A program made the translations under genes and the position numbers. Under the pieces are notes generated by a model. That model worked only from the letters and a program-made list of their open reading frames with translations, made no database searches and was not told where the DNA came from. From assembly GCA_021030915.1 (NCBI GenBank), contig JAGEMR010000023.1, positions 62,001 through 126,000 of the forward strand: DNA of 64,000 nt. Reading direction: 5' to 3'. Of this stretch, positions 57,517 through 64,000 are shown piece after piece; the stretch's first letter is position 1; the number at the start of each line of letters is the position of its first letter. Source of the stretch: Astrothelium macrocarpum (Eukaryota; Ascomycota; Dothideomycetes; Trypetheliales; Trypetheliaceae).

Positions 57517-57994
57517 TGAATTGGATATGTACATAGAAAGGATCATTCTTTTGGATTGAGGATGAGGATTTGGATTCAGCGAGCAATGAGATAGCCTTGA
57601 CTAATTTGATTTGATTGATTGGACGACTTTTCCAAGCTTCTCCAGAGTGGAAGCTCCCTCCTGGTCGAGGTCGGCGTTTTCCCATAGTACTGTCAACAGT
57701 TCGATCCACTCCAGCCCGCGCAATGAGCGGCTACTTGAAACCTCGCCCATCGCCAGGCATCAATGCAATCGTCAATGATCTCGTCCATGTGACCACGAAT
57801 GCGAAGCTGATGCGGCCCTCGGAAGCCTGGTTACGCCATGGTCAGTGCCCGTAAGCCTATTCTGTCAATATAACACCATACACCTTGCAAGCTACTGCCC
57901 CGCTCCCCCCAATTCATCATCGCCCCCCGGAGCAATTCGTCCACTGGTCTCTACGCTTTATATTCCGGTTGGTCTTCTCCTCCCTCTCTCTTCT
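57517..57994. other. Intergenic region and 5' leader of cytochrome b561
   Basis: 480 bp. A 43-codon frame begins at ATG 57723 (MSGYLKPRPSPGINAIVNDL) and ends at a TAA overlapping a GTAAGC donor-like site near 57852. It may be an upstream ORF or a first exon of an unrecognised small gene; I do not call it. Confidence 0.35.
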
Positions 57995-58980
57995 ATGAGT
58001 GCGAGACCGAGAAAAATGGCTTCAGCTACAGGTAATTCCAACCATGCTGGTGAGCAAGAGCCATTGTTGGGAGGACCGGGTGATGCTTCTCAGAAAGACA
58101 AACCCATATATCACAATTTTGCAATCGGTATGATGCCACGCTATCTCATCCTTATTTTTAGACACTTTCACACTAACAAATTTTCAAGGCACCGCAAGTG
58201 TAGCCCAAGCTGGAATATGGGTAGTACGTTTACAATTCTCAATGCTGAAACTCCGAACGCCGTCATTGCTGACATCTGTCGCATAGCTCACAGCTATCAT
58301 CTGGGGAGCTGTCTTTTCCCATGATTTGATGCTATTCTCAGCCCATCCTGTAAGTGATAACATTGAATTGCAAGAGAGATGTCCATGGCTAATATAATGG
58401 TGTTGTGTATAGCTTCTTAATTCCGTAAGTCCCACCCAAACACCCTCTGTACCTTTCATCCTGCTCGAGCCGTCACTAATACGAGTATTCGCAGGCCGCC
58501 ATCCTCTTAATGACCCAAGGCATCCTCGTTCTCCAACCCACCCATACAGCCAAGCAAAAGAAAGAAGGAACATATGTCCACGCTGGCATCAACGATGCCG
58601 CCCTCGCAGCCGGAATTGCAGGCCTTGTCGTGATCGAGATCAACAAATTCGACCATGGCGGCACCCACTTCGTGTCTCCACATGCTATCCTCGGCCTCAT
58701 CACCTATATTCTCATGGGTCTTCAGGCCTTTGTTGGCTTCACCCAGTATTTCGTGCCACAGATCTATGGTGGCGTGTCGAACGCCAAGAAGCTGTACAAA
58801 TACCACCGAGTGTCGGGTTATGTGATCCTCGTCTTGGCGCTGGCGACCATCTGCGCGTCGACGAAGACAACATTTAATACCGGCGTGTTGCATATGCAAC
58901 TGTGGGCCGTGGTGGTGACGTCCGTGATCACCGTCTTGGGCGTCGGTGCGCGGATCAAGAAGCAAAAATTAGGCTTCTGA
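57995..58980 (+). CDS. Cytochrome b561-like transmembrane electron transporter
   Basis: Exons 57995-58127, 58189-58223, 58287-58349, 58413-58424 (12 nt) and 58495-58980 give 242 residues in closed frame. A second in-frame ATG at 58016 has the better context (MASATGNSN) and may be used. About six membrane helices are visible. His residues in FSAHPLLNS, YVHAGIND, SPHAILGLI and YKYHRVSGY sit where b561 proteins bind two haems. The 12-nt micro-exon encodes exactly LLNS, completing the conserved FSAHPLLNS. B561 proteins move electrons across organelle membranes, often from ascorbate-like donors to ferric iron; the substrate here is not known. The second exon could end at TGG or three bases later at GTA; I chose the GTACGT donor. 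Confidence 0.85.
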
Positions 58981-59668
58981 ACACGATGGAGGCTGGTCTG
59001 CAGCAAGTATGCGAAAATGAAATCATCATCGCGGAAAGTCAATTATCCTCTAAACAGGGGAGAGAGAAACGTGACAGTCATCACGACGGTTTGGTCGCCA
59101 AGAATGAATGGAGAGTTTTGGGGGGTAGAGTTTGCGCTTCAGAAGTCGCGAGTCCGAAGAAAGGCATTGCACAGCGCTTGGTTATATTATCCCGAGTGTT
59201 GCCCAATTTTGGGTGTTGTATCTCCAATTGGTTCCGTAGCAGCGGATTGTAGATTAAAAATAGCGCCTTGTCATTTAACAGGTTCGGGAATGACGACAAT
59301 TCTGGCATGAGATACGCGCACGGGTAATCGTGATTTTGCGTCGTTAGCGCGCCCAAGCTGCGCGTCCCCCATCTGGAGACCCCTTTTGCCTGTCTTGTGT
59401 GGAGCAATGTTGCTTTTTTCTACTTTTGTTGATACGACCCTTTGATCTTTATAATGATGAGAGTGTCATGAGAACTCTTCTGTGTACTGTATAATGTTAA
59501 TCTTGTAATTGTCAGACTACCTGGCCTCCAATGCCACGTTTAAGCTGACTCCTTCCGACGACACCCTTGCGAAACCTCGAAACCTGAATACACTCCAAAA
59601 CCACTGGAAATTACATCCCGATCGCCTCTAGCGCTCCAAATTACGACTCCACTGCAGTGAGCACGAGG
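58981..59668. other. Intergenic region upstream of the TBC gene
   Basis: About 690 bp with no supported gene; it includes the TBC gene promoter. Confidence 0.4.
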
Positions 59669-62659
59669 ATGCACGACCAATTGGTCGGTCAAGAGTCTGC
59701 GTCAAGAACTATTCACAGCCTACCAGTGGAACCGGGCAACCTTAAAGGACGTTGTGAACCGTCAGGCAATTTGAACACTTTTGCTATCTCTGCCGTAGAC
59801 TTTCCAGCAACCAATTCCTCTCCAAAGCATTCGAAATCCGCCCTGCGCACCTTCCCAATTCTGAAAAATCATATGTCGCATGAGCAAATCAAACGCGACT
59901 CAGCTATCGCATCTTCGACCAAGGATACTTACATGGAGACGGAGGGCAATGAGACAAATGTTACAAATCCAGTTGGGGACCTGCCCAAGATAGTAATTGA
60001 TCATGAGGAAGATGCGAAACAGGAGAAGAGTGTATTCAAGAAGTTCCATCTACATCCCATGCCACAAAGTTCAGGCGCGCGACCGGCTACAGCAACAGCG
60101 GATCTACGAGCACAGCAAAGACAGCAGGAGCCAGTGACACGACCATCTACAGCAAGCCACTTCAGAGGCATCGACACAGAAATACCGTCGAGTAGTCTTG
60201 CTGATTTGTCCGAATTGAGCAATCTGCAGTTCTCTCGCCGTGGCACATTACTGCTACACAACAAACAGGCAGATGCCGTATTCAAATCAACGGGACTCTC
60301 TGAGCTCTCTGCCAAAACTCCTGCTAAAGCGCCTGCTGAGGCATCCAATGAGACACCTACTGAGGGTACTACAACGGCTCCACAGCCTCGAAGAAAACTA
60401 AGTACACACAGATTGGAACAAATCGAGGGAACTGGCTCACGATTTTTATCTGCAGACGATGCTATGTTATCTCAAAAAGTACGCTCCATGTACGAAACTG
60501 GCAATGAAAATGTGACTGAACAATTTCTACGACCCAAATCAGCGGTGGCAGGAAACGTCAGAGTATCGCAAAGCGATGTACATGGCTGGCGAAAAGGAGA
60601 CGCCTCTCTACGGCCGCTGAGCAGAGCAAGTACGCCTTTTCCCAGGGAGGAATACGAGACCGCTGGCGGTATTGAAGATTGGGAAGACATCAATGGAGAA
60701 GATGTGGATCGCTATGGCTTCATACTTCCCATCCAAGATGATTCTTCAAAGGCATCGAGGAATTCGTCATCACCAAGGCCACGAATGCATAGAATTTCAA
60801 CCTCCCTACAATTAGCTTCACAAACACCACGCCGAAAGCGAACAGTCAGGAGATCACCATCAAATGCACAATCTTCTCGATCAACGAACCATCAAAACTC
60901 ACCTTTTCGTCGACGAGCATCAAGGAAATCCCATCAGCCTGGAAGTTCACTACTCTCCGGCCAAAGCGCAAGCTCACGAAAATCATCTTCACAGAGCCGC
61001 TACCGCATCGCAACCAACAAGCTTCCCCACAACCGCAAAAGGCGCATAGTCGACGAAGCCGGAGACATGTTGACCCTTCCCCCGGGTCTCCCCGACATCG
61101 AAGAAGAAGGCAAAAACAACCGCATCGCGTCGAAAATCAAGTCGAAAGAGCTGAGCCGCGAGCAGAAATGGCGGAAGATGGCGCGGCCCATCCCCGCCAG
61201 CAACGACGCAACGACGAAGAAGAAGAAGGGCGGGGGCATGACGTTCGACTTCGACACGCGCGACCCGAAGCTGATCTCGCGGACGTGGAAAGGCGTGCCC
61301 GACCGGTGGCGCGCGTCGGCGTGGCATGCCTTCCTGGCGGCGAGCGCCCGGCAGCGCGCGATCGGGGAAACGGATGAGCAGCTGGTGGAGCGGTACTATG
61401 CCTTGCAGGAGGAGGATTCGAGGGACGACGTCCAGATCGATACCGACGTGCCCCGGACGATCAGCGATCACGTCATGTTCAGGAAGCGATATCGGGGAGG
61501 GTATGGGGAAATTTCCCTTTTGTTTTTTTTCCCCCTTTTTTCTGTTTGACTTTTTTTTGCAGAATGCAATTTGTCGAGGAAATCCCCCCATCATGCTCAG
61601 ATTGTGCTAACTTGGGATGGGCAAATTCAAGGCAGCGACTCCTCTTTCGCGTTCTGCACGCCATCTCGCTCTACTTCCCCGATACGGGCTATGTCCAAGG
61701 CATGGCATCGATAGCGGCCATGTTATTGAACTATTACGACGAGGAACAGGCGTTCATCATGCTGGTGCGGGTCTGGGAATTGCGAGGCTTGGAGGCCCTG
61801 TACAAGACGGGGTTCGAAGGTCTCATGTCCACTCTCGCGACGTTCGAAAGGGAATGGCTCGCTGGCGGGGTGCTGGCAAGGAAGCTGGTAAGTCCCCTTC
61901 CCAAAGAAAAAAAGAGGGGAGAGAGAGGGAGAGAGAGTTTTCCTAGTTGCTTCAGGCTGTTTTGCTGCCCCCCTGTGATATCTACCCCCCTGAGACGTGC
62001 GTTACCGTACTGTCGGGGCCCTTCCCAGCCCTGTTCACACCGCAACGAGTTCCCGAGAGCCAGTGTATTGGGTATTCTCGCCCCGGCGACACCGTTGGGC
62101 GGGCATGCTCGGTCGCGGGTAGTGGGCCCCCATCTCACTCAATTGGAGGACAAAAAATGCATTCTTTTTGGGAGCACGCAAAGTTGAATCTAAAAGAAAG
62201 GGGTCCCCCCCTGGTCTGACAATTCTCGTATTGCAGGACGAACTTGGCATCGCCTCGACCGCGTACGCAACCCGCTGGTACTTGACCATCTTCAACATCT
62301 CCATCCCCTTCGCGGCGCAGCTGCGCGTGTGGGACGTCTTCCTGCTGCTCGGAGATGGCTCCGGCGCCGCGACAGCCTCTGCCGCCGCGGATGATGTTGA
62401 AGGCGGCGGCGGCGGGGCTGGTGGGCGCGCGGCTGGCGAGGAGCAGCAGCAGCAGGGCGTCGACTTTGCCGGCGCGGACCTCGACGTGCTGCACGCGACC
62501 GCCATGGCGCTCATGGATGCCACCCGCGAGATCTTGCTCGACTCTGACTTTGAAAATGCGATGAAGACGCTGACGTCGCAGATCCCCGTCCGGGATGAGG
62601 ACATCCTAATGCGCGTGGCGAAGACGGAATGGAAAGCGAAGAAGAAGAGGGCTGCTTAA
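59669..62659 (+). CDS. TBC-domain Rab GTPase-activating protein
   Basis: Exons 59669-61500, 61632-61887 and 62237-62659 give 836 residues in closed frame. TBC proteins inactivate Rab GTPases in vesicle traffic. The first 500 residues are disordered and Ser/Arg-rich. The TBC domain starts at RTWKGVPDRWRASAW, has the Arg finger in IDTDVPRTI and the Gln finger in GYVQGMASI, and continues with FIMLVRVWELRGLEALY, ATRWYLTIFNISIPFAAQLR and VWDVFLLLGD. A Gly/Ala/Gln-rich insert interrupts the late TBC region (near 62370-62460). The second intron is long for this genome (349 nt) and stays open in frame for most of its length. The open frame upstream of 59669 has no ATG. The Rab target is unknown. Confidence 0.9.
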
Positions 62660-64000
62660 TTTGGTGCATCGGGGGCAATTGGGTGAGGCCGGTAGGTGGG
62701 ATCTGGGGGCCTTGCGAAGCGGCGCCATTGGTCAAACCTTTTTGACTCATGCAACTTTACCTTTGCACCTTTTTTTTCTTTCGATTGAAACCCTTGCGCT
62801 CGCCTCACGATTGTAAGCGTAGCAGAGGGGAGGCGGGCCACTCAGAGGCGCTCATGGCCACGTTTTCTGTTGTTGCAGCCCAAATCGCGTGCAGAAGGGA
62901 AGGCGCAGACGTAGGGCACATGCGTCGGTGCAGGATGGAAGCACCATCGACCTGCCAGAAGGAGCATCTTCTGGCTCAGATGGGTTATAGATCGGCGCCG
63001 CGGAAGTGGTTCAGGTGTTCCAACCCGCACACTGAGCCCTTGTGCTGGCCCTGCGTGGTGGGGTTGCTGCTCTGACCCAGGCTTAGCTCTGTCGATCGCT
63101 GAGATACGGTATGTAGTAGCGGTCCGCGTCGCGTGGCTTTTCTCACGTGGCTTTGGATCAGTAGGGCTATCCTCGCTTGGCGATTGTTGGGTAGCGAGCT
63201 ATGCTGAGCTATGCTGAGCTATGCTGAGCTATTCTTCGCTATCGTCTTTAAGCTCTGGCCATACTGGAGTTGGATGCTTTCGAAGCAACGTGTGCAGCAC
63301 TTTACGCGCCCTACACGAGATCGGCGCAACAGTAGTCGTCACTTTGCTGTTTCGGCGACAGCTTAATGTCTAATCCAAGCACTCTTACAGCACTATGTAA
63401 TGTGTATTAGAAGCAATTGCCGTCCTGCCTCTTTGATAAATGAAATGGCAAAAACGAAACCTTGCAATCGTCTACATACGGAATTGCGGGTGCAGCTTCC
63501 CGGTGGAAAGGGTTACTTGAGTAGGTACTTGGGCAGTCGACTTGATAGAGTCAAGATTGCCACTCATCACCTCGTCACCCGGCTGTTCTCGAAGCTCAAC
63601 GGCTGTTCGGACGGGACTAACGGCTCTCATTCGTCTCGAGATCCCCCACGTATGCGCCATCTGTAACGTCGAGTTCCCACCTTGGGGACCGAAAAGAGAG
63701 TTTCAGAGTAGATCACCTCGTCTGACCTTGCAGTATGCCCAAGCCGGCTAGTGTGATCTGCATCTTGGCTTGATTGGGGACGAACACCTTCTTTCTGTAC
63801 GCCGAAAGTTTCCTTGTTGGATGCAGGGGGAAAACAAGCTCATCCACACAAAAATCAGGACAAAACACCCGTCTTGACTGACCCGGAAAGCTTCCGAGCG
63901 GCAAAGATGATATAGGTTCTCCGCGGACTACCGTTACAAGAGCTCTAGGGAACTTTATTCAGCATTATCCCAGATGGATGATTGCTCCCACTCGAGAACG
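62660..64000. other. Gene-free right end of the window
   Basis: 1.3 kb with short frames only and no recognisable protein. It contains the small tandem repeat listed separately. A gene starting beyond the window may have its promoter here. Confidence 0.4.
63196..63233. repeat. 10-bp tandem repeat
   Basis: Nearly four head-to-tail copies of gagctatgct. It is a short microsatellite-like tract with no evident function. Confidence 0.9.

Noticed and set aside
57723..57854. 43-codon ORF upstream of cytochrome b561
   Set aside because: It looks partly protein-like but has no recognised family or splice partner; it may be an upstream ORF.
61546..61631. Possible extra exon (frame containing EEIPPSCSDCANLGW) in the TBC gene
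   Set aside because: Family alignment from memory requires RYRGG to join QRLLF directly, and the direct splice closes phase.

Overview
The window is nuclear DNA of a filamentous ascomycete (Pezizomycotina). The signs are short GT-AG introns (mostly 48-85 nt) with CTAAC/ACTAAT branch sites, fungal proteins such as a CAP20/perilipin-like lipid-droplet protein and an eukaryotic UDP-galactopyranose mutase, and a Fot1/pogo-type transposon with an AT-saturated interior typical of RIP. I cannot fix the class or species from sequence alone. All exon structures below were joined by eye and checked for reading-frame closure.

Layout. 1-4.9 kb: 5' part of DOP1 (minus, running off the left edge), divergent from MON1. 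5.3-6.1 kb: a short-chain dehydrogenase with a premature stop. 8.4-9.9 kb: a conserved basic/Gln-Ser-rich probable regulator behind 2.3 kb of gene-free DNA. 12.3-14.9 kb: a secreted Ser/Thr-rich mucin-like wall protein. 15.7-18.6 kb: RPS20 (uS10) head to head with CUE3/ASCC2. 19-23 kb: a stomatin and BFR1, both minus. 24-25.2 kb: a Cys-rich fungal protein. 25.5-25.7 kb: a fold-back MITE. 25.8-29.3 kb: an ABC-class ATPase divergent from an SSXT/SS18-like gene. 29.9-31.8 kb: RPL27 and a CAP20/perilipin. 33-37.4 kb: a repeat coiled-coil protein and a newly assembled small secreted Cys-rich candidate. 37.4-38.7 kb: a GRE2-like reductase. 39.7-42.6 kb: RPN6 divergent from SOF1. 43-47.9 kb: UDP-galactopyranose mutase divergent from a nucleotide-sugar-type transporter. 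48.35-50.16 kb: the degraded pogo element. 50.5-57.5 kb: a 2314-residue coiled-coil repeat protein. 58-59 kb: cytochrome b561. 59.7-62.7 kb: a TBC-domain Rab-GAP.

How the genes relate. Most are housekeeping genes arranged as divergent pairs. Two pairs join functionally linked proteins. uS10 is the ribosomal protein ubiquitinated on collided ribosomes, and Cue3/ASCC2 is the ubiquitin reader of the complex that splits them. The mutase makes UDP-galactofuranose, and the adjacent transporter is a good candidate to carry it into the Golgi. DOP1 and MON1 both act in endomembrane traffic. The main novel candidates are the small secreted Cys-rich gene at 36.07-36.52 kb, the MITE, the partly RIP-spared pogo element, three GC-AG introns, several micro-exons, and a recurrent switch from C-ending to G-ending codons inside GC-rich genes.
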